A DNA stretch of 51,721 nt, taken from assembly GCA_030037785.1 (NCBI GenBank), contig JASHQA010000297.1:1-51721 (forward strand), given 5' to 3'. This document shows, piece by piece, positions 17,575 to 25,324 of this stretch. Both the position numbers and the translations under genes were made by a program. Positions within the stretch are counted from its first letter, which is position 1; each line of letters starts with the position of its first letter. This DNA is from Streptosporangiaceae bacterium (lineage in GTDB: Bacteria; Actinomycetota; Actinomycetes; Streptosporangiales; Streptosporangiaceae). Under the pieces are notes generated by a model. It searched no databases. It was not told where the DNA came from and was given only the letters and a program-made list of their open reading frames with translations.

Positions 17575-19196
17575 CAGGCGATCCGTTCCAGCAGCCGCTC
17601 GTAGGTCAGGCCGTATTTCTGGGCGAGCGCCCAGGCGTAGGCGAGGCCTTCGGCAGGCTTGCGCAGCACCTTGAAGGTCCGCTCGGCTGGGTTCTCGGGC
17701 GAGATCTGGCTCACCATGCTTACGGTCGCCTCGCTGAGCGAAGCGATCTCGTCGACAAACGTGACGTAGACGCCCAGGCATCCCAGCCGGAGGATCTGGC
17801 GCATCACCTCGGTGCCGGTGAACAGCGCGTCGGTCAGCGAAGTCGAGCCGAAGCTCTCGTTCATCACGATCACGCTGTCCCCAGTGGCCTCCTGCAGGAC
17901 CTGATGCACCCGGATCAGCTCGTCGTCGAATTTGCCGCGCAGCGTCTCGATGTCCTCTTCCCGCTCGAAATGGGTGTAAATGCGGTCGGGCAGGAACAGC
18001 CGCGCGCTGCGGCCGGGAACGGGGAGGCCCAGGCTGGCCAGGTAGTGCAGCTGACCGAACGCACGGGCGAAAGTCGTCTTGCCGCCGTTGTTGGGGCCGC
18101 TCACCACGAACATTCGCTCTGGTCCATCCAGGCGAAAGTCGTTGGTGACCACCGTGCCTCCGGCTGGCACCAGCTTGCAGGCCAGCGCGATATCGAAGGT
18201 GTTCTCGGCAGCGACCTGCTTCGACTCAGCTGACACGCGCGGGTAACAGAACGGCAGGCCCGCCGCCTTCAGCCGGCCGATCAGCTCCAGGTAGGCCACG
18301 TAAAACTGAACCTCGCGGTCGAACCGCCCGATCACCGGGTCGAGGAAGTCACCGTGCTGTGCGCAGTATCTGTCCAGCGTCGCGAACACGTCGGGGTACA
18401 GCCTGGCGACCAGGCCGGTGATCTGCGCTTCGACATGGTCCATGTCGGCGAGCTCGGGCAGCCTGACCAGGTAGTTTCTCGCCGAGCCCTGCTGGAACTT
18501 CGCGAACGTCTCCTGCACCTGCGCGCTGTAGTCCGGTTCGCCTTCGTAGCGGCTGACCGTGACCCGCGGCCCATAGATCCGGATCGCATACCGGATGCCT
18601 GCGATCGCCTCCTTGAGGGTTATGGTCTCGGCTACCAGCGAGCTGAACCGGTCCGAGCTGACGTATTGGGCGACGTAGTCGCTGAGCCGGCGGAAGCCAG
18701 ACGAGATCAGCTGGCATGCTGCGAGCCCCTGCGCTAGGCCGCGGACCGCGTCGCAGTAGACGCCGAGCGCGTCCAGGAACCAGGCCTGCTTCTGCAGCTG
18801 ATAGTGCAGCTCGTGAGCCTGCGCCAAGTGCGCTCGCATCTCCCGCATCGCGTCGGCGAACCTGCCGACGGGCTTGAGCACGTCGCGCTCGTCTAGGTCG
18901 CGCAGCACCTCATGCCGGTAGGCAACGGCGTCGGCATCGCGCAGTGGCTCGCAGAAGATGGGCCCCAGATCGTATTCCTGCCGACCCGCGCTCATACTGG
19001 CCAGAACCTGGTCGAGGTTGAGATCCGCGAAGAAATCCCGCTCCGTCGGCCCGCGAGCACCTGAGCCTGGACTCGGGCGCTCGGACAGGATGCTCTCGAA
19101 GCCGGGCACGCCACCGGCTATGAGAGTGGCTCCGGCCGACACGCCGTCATCCGCCATGGCCCGCGAACCGGGGCCATACTCGTCAGACCTCACCAT
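17574..19196 (-). CDS. MutS-like ATPase, A-type, pair 1, under a fluoride riboswitch
   Basis: This 540-aa protein resembles the helical core and ATPase of MutS: DLNLDQVLASM near the start, P-loop GPNNGGKTTFARAFG and SVIVMNESFGSTS for Walker B. The histidine of the MutS H-loop is replaced (VYVTFVDEIA), while the B-type partner keeps it, suggesting two unlike ATP sites in an A/B dimer. The ORF track starts at 19280, but that region is the fluoride riboswitch. GGTGGAGG just before ATG GTG at 19196 marks the real start; GTG at 19193 is an alternative with better spacing. Paralogue: 38277-39857. Confidence 0.83.
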   Translation of the reverse strand: MVRSDEYGPGSRAMADDGVSAGATLIAGGVPGFESILSERPSPGSGARGPTERDFFADLNLDQVLASMSAGRQEYDLGPIFCEPLRDADAVAYRHEVLRDLDERDVLKPVGRFADAMREMRAHLAQAHELHYQLQKQAWFLDALGVYCDAVRGLAQGLAACQLISSGFRRLSDYVAQYVSSDRFSSLVAETITLKEAIAGIRYAIRIYGPRVTVSRYEGEPDYSAQVQETFAKFQQGSARNYLVRLPELADMDHVEAQITGLVARLYPDVFATLDRYCAQHGDFLDPVIGRFDREVQFYVAYLELIGRLKAAGLPFCYPRVSAESKQVAAENTFDIALACKLVPAGGTVVTNDFRLDGPERMFVVSGPNNGGKTTFARAFGQLHYLASLGLPVPGRSARLFLPDRIYTHFEREEDIETLRGKFDDELIRVHQVLQEATGDSVIVMNESFGSTSLTDALFTGTEVMRQILRLGCLGVYVTFVDEIASLSEATVSMVSQISPENPAERTFKVLRKPAEGLAYAWALAQKYGLTYERLLERIA

Positions 19197-19198
19197 CC

Positions 19199-19270
19199 GC
19201 CTCCACCGTTCCGGTACACGGTAGAAGCCGTTAGCCGTCACGGCAGTTTTCAGGCGGGCCTCATCGCCTG
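19199..19270 (-). promoter_or_regulatory. Fluoride riboswitch (crcB RNA), classical type, before MutS-like pair 1
   Basis: On the minus strand P1 is CAGGCG/CGCCTG around AU-GAGGCC; P2 is GCCGUGACGGC; then UAAC-GGCUUC-U. GAGGCC pairs with GGCUUC. The 3' strand extends into CTTCTACCGT, which pairs over ten positions with ACGGTGGAGG and so hides the ribosome site of the MutS-like gene. A TATGAT -10 box lies just upstream (19277-19282 on the plus strand). C at position 41 differs from the common U. Confidence 0.85.
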
Positions 19271-19468
19271 AGAAGATCATACCCGCAAGCCCCTGCAGCG
19301 CGGACGCTGGCCGACCGGTGCGAAAGACGCACCCAGCTCTCGTGTCGGCGCGCCCGGCGCCCCCTGCCTTGCCTGGCGCAGACCTGGGACGGAAACCCGC
19401 GGCGCGCTGCTGTTGCCGACAGCACCGGGCCCGTAACGCGCGCCACGCCCGCCCCAGCAGATGAATGC

Positions 19469-19497
19469 TTTACCGGACGCGAAGCCGGATTTATGAT
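19469..19497 (+). promoter_or_regulatory. Promoter before subtype II element
   Basis: TTTACC (19469-19474) and TATGAT (19492-19497) are 17 nt apart, and the predicted start is a few bases before P1 at 19511. This is one of the clearer promoters in the window. Confidence 0.6.
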
Positions 19498-19510
19498 CGG
19501 AAGTGCAGAC

Positions 19511-19577
19511 GGCGGAGGGGCTCGCCGTTAAATAGCGATAGCCGCCAACGGTCCCTGTCCAGCGCAGGACAGGGAGG
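19511..19577 (+). promoter_or_regulatory. Subtype II crcB-like riboswitch candidate before 19582 ORF
   Basis: P1 GGCG/CGCC encloses GA-GGGGCU; P2 is GCG/CGC; then CAAC-GGUCCC-U. GGGGCU pairs with GGUCCC. The fold equals the fluoride aptamer, but positions 6-7 are GA and position 41 is C. CCCTGTCC pairs perfectly with GGACAGGG and covers the ribosome site GGGAGG, so the regulatory layout is the same as in the classical elements. Three more copies are at 25605, 22637 (-) and 28160 (-). Confidence 0.75.
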
Positions 19578-19581
19578 CTGC

Positions 19582-19752
19582 ATGCCCCAATGTTGGGCCG
19601 TGACTTCGGCATGGCCGCTACCGTCTCTCGCAGCGCGGCAGCCTGTCTTGCTGCGCCGCACAGCGCGTCGCGTGGCGGGACGGGCCTGGACCCCACCAGC
19701 TCGTTGGGCTTGGCCCGTTACCTCTGCCGAGCGCTCTCGAGGCCGTCGCTAG
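19582..19752 (+). CDS. Small ORF directly behind subtype II element (56 aa), coding status uncertain
   Basis: GGGAGG freed by the riboswitch lies 4 nt before ATG 19582 and 12 nt before ATG 19590. The first opens a 56-aa frame rich in Arg, Ala and Trp; the second opens a 79-aa frame ending at 19829. Neither has a recognisable domain and codon use does not choose between them. One may be a leader or a small fluoride-response protein. From 19752 to the SatP-like start at 19989 I see no gene, terminator or further aptamer, so the riboswitch may also act on the SatP-like gene through a shared transcript. Confidence 0.3.
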   Translation: MPQCWAVTSAWPLPSLAARQPVLLRRTARRVAGRAWTPPARWAWPVTSAERSRGRR

Positions 19753-19988
19753 GGCTGACTCGCATCTCGTGCTCCTCGGCCAGCCGGCTCGGACTGGCCG
19801 CAAGCATGCACCTGCCGGCGCTTACCTAGTCGCGCGGCGAGCGAGTCCTCCGCACGCTGGCGGGCTTCCCGCGGCCGTCCAGCCGGGCGGGTTGCGCATG
19901 TCCTGCCGTACCCGCGCGCACCAGCTTTGTGCACTGCAGACGTGTCGGCCACCCTGGCCGACCGAAATAGAACAGGAGTGATCAGCAA

Positions 19989-20615
19989 ATGTCGACATCA
20001 GGTACTACCGGCGAGCAGGCTGAAGGCCAGTCGGCGCCTGCCCGGGCAGTAATGGCCAACCCCGCGCCGTGGGCCGTAACGGCGTTCGGCACCACCTCAT
20101 TCATGATCGGCATGTACCAGACGGGCATACTGAACTCCGCCGGGACCCCCATCGTGCTGCCTGCGGCCTTCTTCTTCGGCGGCCTCGTGCAGATCATCGT
20201 CGCGATCATGGAGTTCTCGCGCGGCAACCTGTTCGCGGGTGCAGTCTTCGGTACCTACGGGCCGTTCTGGGTGATACTGGGAGCATTCGACACGATCTAC
20301 GCGAGCAGCGTGCCGGCTGCGCAGCTCTCCTCGGCCACCGGCCTGTTCCTGGCCGTGTTCGCGGTGATCACGTTCTACCTGGCCGTCGCCTCGCTGCGCA
20401 CCGACCTGGTACTCACCGTGATCATCTGGCTGATCTTCGTCGGGCTGGTCCTACTCTCCGTTGGTGCCTGGGACAACCTCGCCAACGTGACCAAGGCCGG
20501 CGGCGCGGTCGTCCTGCTGTTCGCGGTGCTGGCCTGGTACCACGCCGCCGGTGACATCATCGAGTCCACCTTCGGCCGCAAGGTACTCCCGTTCGGCCCT
20601 GCGCCGGTCAAGTAG
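19989..20615 (+). CDS. satP: GPR1/FUN34/YaaH (SatP)-type transporter
   Basis: This 208-aa protein has six predicted helices and the family motif NPAPWAVTAFG just before helix 1, a variant of NPAPLGL. Known members move acetate, succinate or related small acids, often with protons, through a hexameric channel-like fold. AGGAGTG precedes the ATG with 8 nt spacing. It lies about 400 nt downstream of a subtype II riboswitch and is convergent with a riboswitch-controlled dynamin gene. Whether it belongs to the fluoride response (for example acetate, or a small weak acid such as HF) is an open inference. The family call is firm, the substrate is not. Confidence 0.85.
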   Translation: MSTSGTTGEQAEGQSAPARAVMANPAPWAVTAFGTTSFMIGMYQTGILNSAGTPIVLPAAFFFGGLVQIIVAIMEFSRGNLFAGAVFGTYGPFWVILGAFDTIYASSVPAAQLSSATGLFLAVFAVITFYLAVASLRTDLVLTVIIWLIFVGLVLLSVGAWDNLANVTKAGGAVVLLFAVLAWYHAAGDIIESTFGRKVLPFGPAPVK

Positions 20616-20631
20616 ACGATCGCCGGTCACA

Positions 20632-20671
20632 GCGCGGGCGGGACCTGAACCCTCAGGGCCTGCCCGCGCTG
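20632..20671. terminator. Hairpin between convergent SatP-like and dynamin-like genes
   Basis: AGCGCGGGC and GCCCGCGCT form a perfect 9-bp stem around a 22-nt loop that itself holds CCT/AGG pairing. There is no T-run, as is common in high-GC actinobacteria. The position between converging stops supports a bidirectional terminator. Confidence 0.5.
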
Positions 20672-20734
20672 GCACCTGGCCATGGTAACGGGCTTAGCGC
20701 AGACGACAGGCCGGCGGCGGCTTCGACGTCTCTT

Positions 20735-22567
20735 TCAGTCACCTGAGTGACCGCTAGGCTCATGGGTCGTGTCGCGGCCGCCACTCGTGCCTGCTCCCGA
20801 CGGCCGCGATGCTGTGGCAAGCATCTCAAGCAGCCGACCGAGTTCCTGCTGCCGCTGGGCCAGGCTGGCATCCTGCCCGGCCGCCTCTCCGGCGGTTGCC
20901 TGTCGCTGGGCCGCGGCTACGCGCAGTGCGTTCTCCAGTCGGCTCGTGCTGTCGGTGTAGCGGGTTTCGACGTCGCGGATCAGCCGTCGGGTCGCCTCCG
21001 CGAGCCGGTACTGGAGGTCGGCTCGGGCGCGGCCGATCTGCTGCGGTACAAGGTCGCCGGTTTCGCGGCGCAGATAGTCCCGCGCCCGCCGTCGGCCCGC
21101 CTCGCCGGGCAGGCGCCGGCGGATCGCTCCGGCCAGCAGTTCCGTCTGCCCTGCCTCCTCCCTGACCACGTAAAAGAACCGCAGGTCCGGCACCAGCCGG
21201 TCACCCGGACCCGGTACCGCCAGAGCAAGGCCGAGCAGCCCGGCGGCAGCATCGCGGACCGCGTCGAGCTCGGCCCGCAGTTCGGCAGCGAGCCGCGCGT
21301 CGAGCCTGGCCAAGCCGTCCTCCAGCCGTAGCGCCTGCTCCTGCCGCCAGGCCTCGGCTTCGGCGACGGCGAGCTCGCCGAGACGGACCCGCCCGGCACG
21401 CTCGATGTCGGCGGCTTGTGCCGACCGCACATTCGCGGCCAGCAGGCTCTCAATATCTGCGGTCACGCGGCGGGTGGCCTCCTTCGAGGCCTGCTCCGCG
21501 GCCTCGTTGAGGGCCGCCAGCATCCGGGCCGACTCGGCGGACGCCAAGTCCGCGGCGTCCTGACGCCGCACCGCGACAGCCGCCAGCCGCGCCTCGAACG
21601 CCTCCACCCGCCCGGCCGCCTCTCCGGTGCGCATCTCCGCCGCACGGCGGGTCAGGTTGGCTTCGTCCAGCAGCGAGCGAGCGAGCCGCTCCGCGTGACC
21701 GGCAACCGACAGCCGCAAGTCGGACGCTCGCCCGGACTCCAGATAGTCAGCGAAGTCGGCGGCGAACGCGGTGAATCCTGGATCTCCGGCCGCTGTCAGC
21801 GCGGCCCGCGCTGACAGCGGGTATAGCCGGACAGGCCGTCCCACCGCCTCGGCCGTAACGCTCGCGGCGAATTCGAGCGCCTCGGCCAGTTCGCTGCGAC
21901 GGTTCCCGTTCAGCCCACTGTCAATCGACCCGGCCGGCGGCGGGACATCAGGGGACAAGTAGTCCGCCTTGTTCAGCACGACGAACATGCGCACCGATAG
22001 CCGCGCCACCCGAGACATCAAGTCCCGCTCGCTGGCCGACACCGGCGGGTCAGCGGTGAGCACGAACACGGCCGCGTCCATCGTCTCCAGCGCCAGCTCC
22101 GCCTCGGCCGTGTTGTGGGCGTACACCGACCCCGTGCCAGGAGTGTCGACTAGCTCGACGCCGCGGGCCAGCAGTGGCGCATCGATGATCACCGTGACCG
22201 CCGCCAGCCCGCGCTTGTTGCTGGGGTTGCCCCGCTCGGTTACCAGGTCGTCCAGGGCTGACAGTGGATGGCTCTCGGCCCGGCCATCCCGCAAGAGAGC
22301 GGTCACGCCCTCGTCCGGCCCGTACCGCACCGCCGTGGCCAGCGCCGTCAGCGGCGTCACCCCAGAAGGCAGCACCTGTCGTCCCAGCAAAGCGTTGACC
22401 AGCGTGCTTTTGCCCCGCTTGGCTTCCCCGGCGACCAGCACACGGAGTCGGCGCTGCTGAAGCCGGTCATGCAGCTCCGCCAGCGCCGCGCGGTCGTGCG
22501 GGTCGGCCAGAGCGGACAGCCCGTCGAGCGCAACAGCCAGGACGTCGCCATCGTCAGGTGATCGCAC
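20735..22567 (-). CDS. Dynamin-like GTPase, second copy, under subtype II riboswitch
   Basis: This 610-aa protein has an N-terminal dynamin-type GTPase: P-loop GEAKRGKSTLVNALLG near residue 42, VDTPGTGSV switch and NKADYL. Long Ala/Arg/Glu-rich helices follow, probably the stalk, with a hydrophobic patch near residues 435-445 (AAGLLGLALAVPG) that may touch membrane. It lacks the CxxC/CxxH tail of the copy at 11280. GTG at 22567 is 5 nt after GGGAGG, the site hidden by the riboswitch hairpin. Two dynamin-like proteins in one stress island suggest membrane repair or remodelling; bacterial dynamins often act as unlike pairs, so they may work together. Confidence 0.83.
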   Translation of the reverse strand: MRSPDDGDVLAVALDGLSALADPHDRAALAELHDRLQQRRLRVLVAGEAKRGKSTLVNALLGRQVLPSGVTPLTALATAVRYGPDEGVTALLRDGRAESHPLSALDDLVTERGNPSNKRGLAAVTVIIDAPLLARGVELVDTPGTGSVYAHNTAEAELALETMDAAVFVLTADPPVSASERDLMSRVARLSVRMFVVLNKADYLSPDVPPPAGSIDSGLNGNRRSELAEALEFAASVTAEAVGRPVRLYPLSARAALTAAGDPGFTAFAADFADYLESGRASDLRLSVAGHAERLARSLLDEANLTRRAAEMRTGEAAGRVEAFEARLAAVAVRRQDAADLASAESARMLAALNEAAEQASKEATRRVTADIESLLAANVRSAQAADIERAGRVRLGELAVAEAEAWRQEQALRLEDGLARLDARLAAELRAELDAVRDAAAGLLGLALAVPGPGDRLVPDLRFFYVVREEAGQTELLAGAIRRRLPGEAGRRRARDYLRRETGDLVPQQIGRARADLQYRLAEATRRLIRDVETRYTDSTSRLENALRVAAAQRQATAGEAAGQDASLAQRQQELGRLLEMLATASRPSGAGTSGGRDTTHEPSGHSGD

Positions 22568-22572
22568 CGCTG

Positions 22573-22637
22573 CCTCCCGCCACCATCAGGCAGGGACCGT
22601 TGGCGGCAGCGCCGCTGTTCCGGCGAGTCCCTCCGCC
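22573..22637 (-). promoter_or_regulatory. Subtype II crcB-like riboswitch candidate before dynamin-like gene 2
   Basis: On the minus strand: GGCG-GA-GGGACU-CGCC, P2 GCGGC/GCCGC, then CAAC-GGUCCC-U. Here the pseudoknot is GGGACU with GGUCCC, an A-U pair where the other copies have G-U, which supports the pairing. CCTGCC can pair with GGCGGG and cover the ribosome site GGGAGG before GTG 22567. Confidence 0.75.
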
Positions 22638-22757
22638 GTTCTGTTGTCTCAGGGTACTCAGCTGAACTGTACTGGCCCGTAGCTGCCACCAGCGGGACTC
22701 AACAGTCTGCAGTCGGCTGATGCTCGCGTCGGTGCCGCTCGCTGGGGGGTCGTTGCG

Positions 22758-23141
22758 TCAGGACGAGCTCGCCGAAGGAGCGGACTGCGTGCAGCGCGTC
22801 GACAGTGACGCTCTGCACCCTGTGGCATTGCTTGTGCAGAAAACGACAACCACAGCGGCGAGCAAGGCTACCAGCGGCACCAACACGAGTATCACCAGTC
22901 CGGCTCGGCGCAGGATCACGGCTGGCTGACGCCGCAGCGTCCGCGTGCGTGTTCGCTGGGCTCGTCGCGTGGGGTCAAGCACCTGCTGCCACTTTGCCCC
23001 GACTTGCTCGCGAGCGGGCATCACCTCGTCGGCAGTCAGCAGCGTGAATGTATCCAGGAGACCGGCGAGGACGGGATCTGACACCGTCAGGCCTTCAGAG
23101 ATGCAGTCCAGCTCGCGGCGCTCGTGTGCGCTGAGAGTCAT
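22758..23141 (-). CDS. DUF3040-like small membrane protein
   Basis: This 127-aa protein opens with MTLSAHERRELDCISEGL, typical of DUF3040 actinobacterial proteins, and has one or two hydrophobic helices near residues 83-104 (ILVLVPLVALLAAVVVV). The function of the family is unknown. ATG 23141 overlaps the stop of an 18-aa leader (ATGA), so translation is probably coupled to the fluoride-controlled leader start. The ORF track start at 23162 is inside the leader. The tail is Ser/Cys-rich. Confidence 0.72.
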   Translation of the reverse strand: MTLSAHERRELDCISEGLTVSDPVLAGLLDTFTLLTADEVMPAREQVGAKWQQVLDPTRRAQRTRTRTLRRQPAVILRRAGLVILVLVPLVALLAAVVVVFCTSNATGCRASLSTRCTQSAPSASSS

Positions 23142-23194
23142 AGGGCCGCTCGCCCTGCGCACTTGGACGGCACAAAGCCGAGAGTCAGTGACAT
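23138..23194 (-). CDS. 18-aa leader ORF between fluoride riboswitch and DUF3040 gene
   Basis: GGTGGAGG, the site covered in the riboswitch OFF state, lies 4 nt before ATG 23194. The ORF encodes 18 residues and its TGA overlaps the ATG of the DUF3040 gene. This repeats the coupling-leader arrangement seen before Ehr1 at 2362, with an unrelated peptide sequence, so the act of translation rather than the peptide is probably what matters. Confidence 0.55.
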   Translation of the reverse strand: MSLTLGFVPSKCAGRAAL

Positions 23195-23198
23195 CGAT

Positions 23199-23286
23199 CC
23201 TCCACCGATGCTCGCCGAAACGGAAGCAAGGTAGAGGCCATCAACCTTGGTGACTAGGCCAGGGTGCGTACGCGAGCCTCATCGCG
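23199..23286 (-). promoter_or_regulatory. Fluoride riboswitch (crcB RNA), classical type, before DUF3040 gene
   Basis: On the minus strand: P1 CGCG/CGCG around AU-GAGGCU; P2 CCUGG with CCAAGG (one bulge); then UGAU-GGCCUC-U. The 3' strand CCTCTACC pairs over 8 positions with GGTGGAGG before the leader ATG. A TATTCT -10 box lies upstream. Confidence 0.87.
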
Positions 23287-23402
23287 CAATGACATCAGAA
23301 TACACCGCTCGGCACCGGCTCCCGGGGCGCGTCTGGTGGCCCAGCGCGGCGGCCGTGCCGGCCGGACGCCGTCGGCTCGGTGTGTGCGGAGGAACCGGGC
23401 CC

Positions 23403-23408
23403 TATACT
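23403..23408 (+). promoter_or_regulatory. -10 box TATACT for the 113-aa gene
   Basis: TATACT matches the -10 consensus in five of six positions and would start transcription about 35 nt before P1 of the next riboswitch. No convincing -35 was found. Confidence 0.4.
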
Positions 23409-23451
23409 TGACGTACGCGGCTTGCCCGCAGTCCGGCGCTGGAGCCCGCCG

Positions 23452-23537
23452 GGGCGTTATGTGGTTCAACGCCCGATTGCCAGCGGGGCCGATGGCTCCT
23501 GCTTCGTGAGCGCGCTAGCGGCCCGAGGGGCAGGAGA
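23452..23537 (+). promoter_or_regulatory. Fluoride riboswitch candidate, weaker pseudoknot, before 113-aa gene
   Basis: P1 GGGCGTT/AACGCCC encloses AU-GUGGUU; P2 GCC/GGC; then CGAU-GGCUCC-U. The pseudoknot GUGGUU with GGCUCC has one mismatch and several G-U pairs, weaker than the others. The anti-ribosome-site hairpin is perfect: CTCCTGC with GCAGGAG, ending one base before ATG 23538. Layout supports the call despite the weak pseudoknot. Confidence 0.6.
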
Positions 23538-23879
23538 ATGTCGACATCGGCGTCGAGACCGCTGCACCAGCCGAAACAATTCGGGCGCCTGTGGTGGCTG
23601 CCTTCTCGGGGGATTGGCAACGGTCTGACCGATGCTGGGTGGGCACCTCTCGCCGACATCGATGCCAGCATCGTCTCGCCGCTGCTCGCGGAGTTGCGCG
23701 CGGCGGGCGTAGCCGCGCACGCCGCGCCCGTAACCGGCCGGCCGAGCCGATCCCGCCAGCGCGGAACAGCTTCGGGCGCCCCTCAGTACCGCCTCTGGGT
23801 AGGCACGAGCGGCTACAGCCGTGCCGAAGAAGTGCTCCGCACGAGGATTCCCGCCCTCCGTCGGCGGGCTAGCTCATAA
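23538..23879 (+). CDS. 113-aa protein of unknown function, under a fluoride riboswitch candidate
   Basis: I do not recognise the family with confidence. The core ADIDASIVSPLLAELRAAGV followed by an Arg/Pro-rich linker and YRLWVGTSGYSRAEEVL reads like a small alpha-beta protein that adjusts or copies an input, similar in style to DUF2007-type signalling domains. There is no signal peptide or membrane segment. The ATG is one base after AGGAG in the riboswitch hairpin. It ends 4 nt before the stop of the convergent PAP2-Nudix operon. Confidence 0.6.
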   Translation: MSTSASRPLHQPKQFGRLWWLPSRGIGNGLTDAGWAPLADIDASIVSPLLAELRAAGVAAHAAPVTGRPSRSRQRGTASGAPQYRLWVGTSGYSRAEEVLRTRIPALRRRASS

Positions 23880-23883
23880 CTGG

Positions 23884-24168
23884 CTACTCCTCGGCCAGCA
23901 GCCGGGCGCACACGCCGAAGAGCCTGAGGTCGGCGGAAGCCTCGGCCTGCCGGCCGAACGCCGCGATGTCGCCGCGCGTCAGTGACTCCCAGCAGGAGAC
24001 GTCCGCCAGCGCGATGGCCCGCTCAGCGGCTGAGACCAGGGCACTTGGCCGTCCATTCTCGACCTCGAGTTGCAGCCGCGCGACGTCCTCGGCCGGCCCT
24101 CTGCTAGCGACCGCCCGCAGCGCGCCGAGGCGCACCGACAACTCCCCGATGAGATATTGCCGCGTCAT
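23884..24168 (-). CDS. 94-aa alpha-helical protein, last gene of PAP2-Nudix operon
   Basis: This small soluble helical protein starts MTRQYLIGELSVRLGAL and ends CARLLAEE; the family is not recognised. It looks like proteins that accompany Nudix hydrolases in actinobacteria, but I cannot name it. ATG 24168 overlaps the Nudix stop (ATGA); the ORF track start at 24189 lies inside the Nudix gene. Co-translation suggests a partner or regulator of the hydrolase. Confidence 0.62.
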   Translation of the reverse strand: MTRQYLIGELSVRLGALRAVASRGPAEDVARLQLEVENGRPSALVSAAERAIALADVSCWESLTRGDIAAFGRQAEASADLRLFGVCARLLAEE

Positions 24169-24629
24169 GCCGAAGCCTCGGGCCGCCACAGGTTGGCCAG
24201 ATACGGCGCGTAGCGTCGGCCTGACTGACCGAGCATGCCGCGCAGGTGACCAGCCAGCGGCGGACGCAGGTCGAGATCCTGAAGGCTGGTCAGTGGCTTG
24301 AAGGCAGGCTGCAGGCCCGGCTCCTGCTGCTGCGGCTGCTGGCCCGGCTCCACCTCGCGCGCCAGGAACACCATGTCGACTGTCCGTGGGCCGCGCTCTG
24401 GTGCGAGCACCTCGAGCACGAACGCCACCCCTGCAGGATCTACGTGCAATCCTGTCTCTTCCCGCACTTCACGCCGGGCGCACGCGGCCATGCTCTCGCC
24501 TTGGCGCGGCGTGCCGCCGGGCAGCGACCAGATGTCGGCGGCACCGCCGACGCGGCAGACCAGCAGCACGTCGGTACCGTGCACAACCACGGCTGAGCAC
24601 CGCAGCGCTATGCCATCAGGCAGGCTCAT
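24165..24629 (-). CDS. Nudix hydrolase
   Basis: This 154-aa protein has a complete Nudix box, GGTPRQGESMAACARREV followed by REETGL, with all Mg-binding glutamates. It would hydrolyse a nucleoside-diphosphate-linked substrate; which one cannot be read. ATG 24629 overlaps the PAP2 stop (ATGA); the longer ORF track frame is inside the PAP2 gene. Its place behind a riboswitch-like element suggests a role in clearing or replacing phosphate metabolites when Mg-dependent phosphatases are inhibited by fluoride. That role is inference. Confidence 0.85.
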   Translation of the reverse strand: MSLPDGIALRCSAVVVHGTDVLLVCRVGGAADIWSLPGGTPRQGESMAACARREVREETGLHVDPAGVAFVLEVLAPERGPRTVDMVFLAREVEPGQQPQQQEPGLQPAFKPLTSLQDLDLRPPLAGHLRGMLGQSGRRYAPYLANLWRPEASA

Positions 24630-25300
24630 GACACCGCCCTTCTGGACCGGACCCCAGCCCGGTGCGGTCCGCGGCCACGGCGGGCGGCAACCCGGACCAG
24701 CTCGAGCCATCCTGCGGCGAACAGCCAGCCGGCGAGAACGTCGCTGGGCCAGTGCACGCCCAGGCAGATCCGGCTCGCACCAACTCCGGCAGCAGCCGCG
24801 GCGACGGCTGCATCACGGCCGCGGCGGTCCGCGCCGAGGGCGGTGGCGCATGCTCCCGCCGTGAGGCCGGCAAGCGAGGTGTGCTTGGATGGCAGGCTGA
24901 AACCTTCCGGCTCGATCAGCCACCCGGCGGCGGGTGGTCGCGGCCTAGCGACCAGCCCCGACAGTCTGCGGCGGACCGCCATGCCGGCTATCACGGTCAC
25001 GCAGGGTCGGCAGGCGGCCTGCCAGCCCTGCGTCCGCGCGGCGATCGCGGTGGCGGCGGCGAGTGGCACTATCGCGACCGCAGGCTCCGCCAGCGCGCTG
25101 ACGGCGTGCGCGGTGCGAATCGCGGTCACGTTCCTACGCTGGACGACCACGCTGGTGACGCTCTCGTCGATGGCCCTGAGCCGGGCACCCGTCGGCCGTG
25201 CGGCGAGCACCGCCACGTAGGCAAGCGCAGCACCCCACACGACGGCGCGCACACCCGCGTGGTCGCGGTCAGGATCCTCCGTCGTGCTGGGGGAACGCAT
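24626..25300 (-). CDS. PAP2-family membrane phosphatase
   Basis: This 224-aa protein has several helices and the three PAP2 motifs: RRLSGLVARPRPP, then PSKHTSLAGLTAG, then SRICLGVHWPSDVLAGW near the C-terminus. PAP2 enzymes dephosphorylate lipid phosphates or pyrophosphates at the membrane without metal. A metal-free phosphatase would be less exposed to fluoride-metal inhibition, which may explain its presence here (inference). The start is uncertain: ATG 25300 gives the natural N-terminus, GTG 25312 is an alternative, and neither has a strong ribosome site. It heads the PAP2-Nudix-94 aa operon. Confidence 0.82.
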   Translation of the reverse strand: MRSPSTTEDPDRDHAGVRAVVWGAALAYVAVLAARPTGARLRAIDESVTSVVVQRRNVTAIRTAHAVSALAEPAVAIVPLAAATAIAARTQGWQAACRPCVTVIAGMAVRRRLSGLVARPRPPAAGWLIEPEGFSLPSKHTSLAGLTAGACATALGADRRGRDAAVAAAAAGVGASRICLGVHWPSDVLAGWLFAAGWLELVRVAARRGRGPHRAGVRSRRAVS

Positions 25301-25324
25301 GTACGCCGCCACACCGGGTCCGTT

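Noticed and set aside
17574-19196. Canonical mismatch-repair MutS
   Set aside because: The mismatch-recognition and connector domains are absent and Walker B is changed; only the lever and ATPase parts match.
24605-24629. GCCATCAGG string (reverse complement CTGATGGC) at the Nudix start
   Set aside because: It is the coding sequence for LPDG at the Nudix N-terminus; no P1 loop partner exists nearby.
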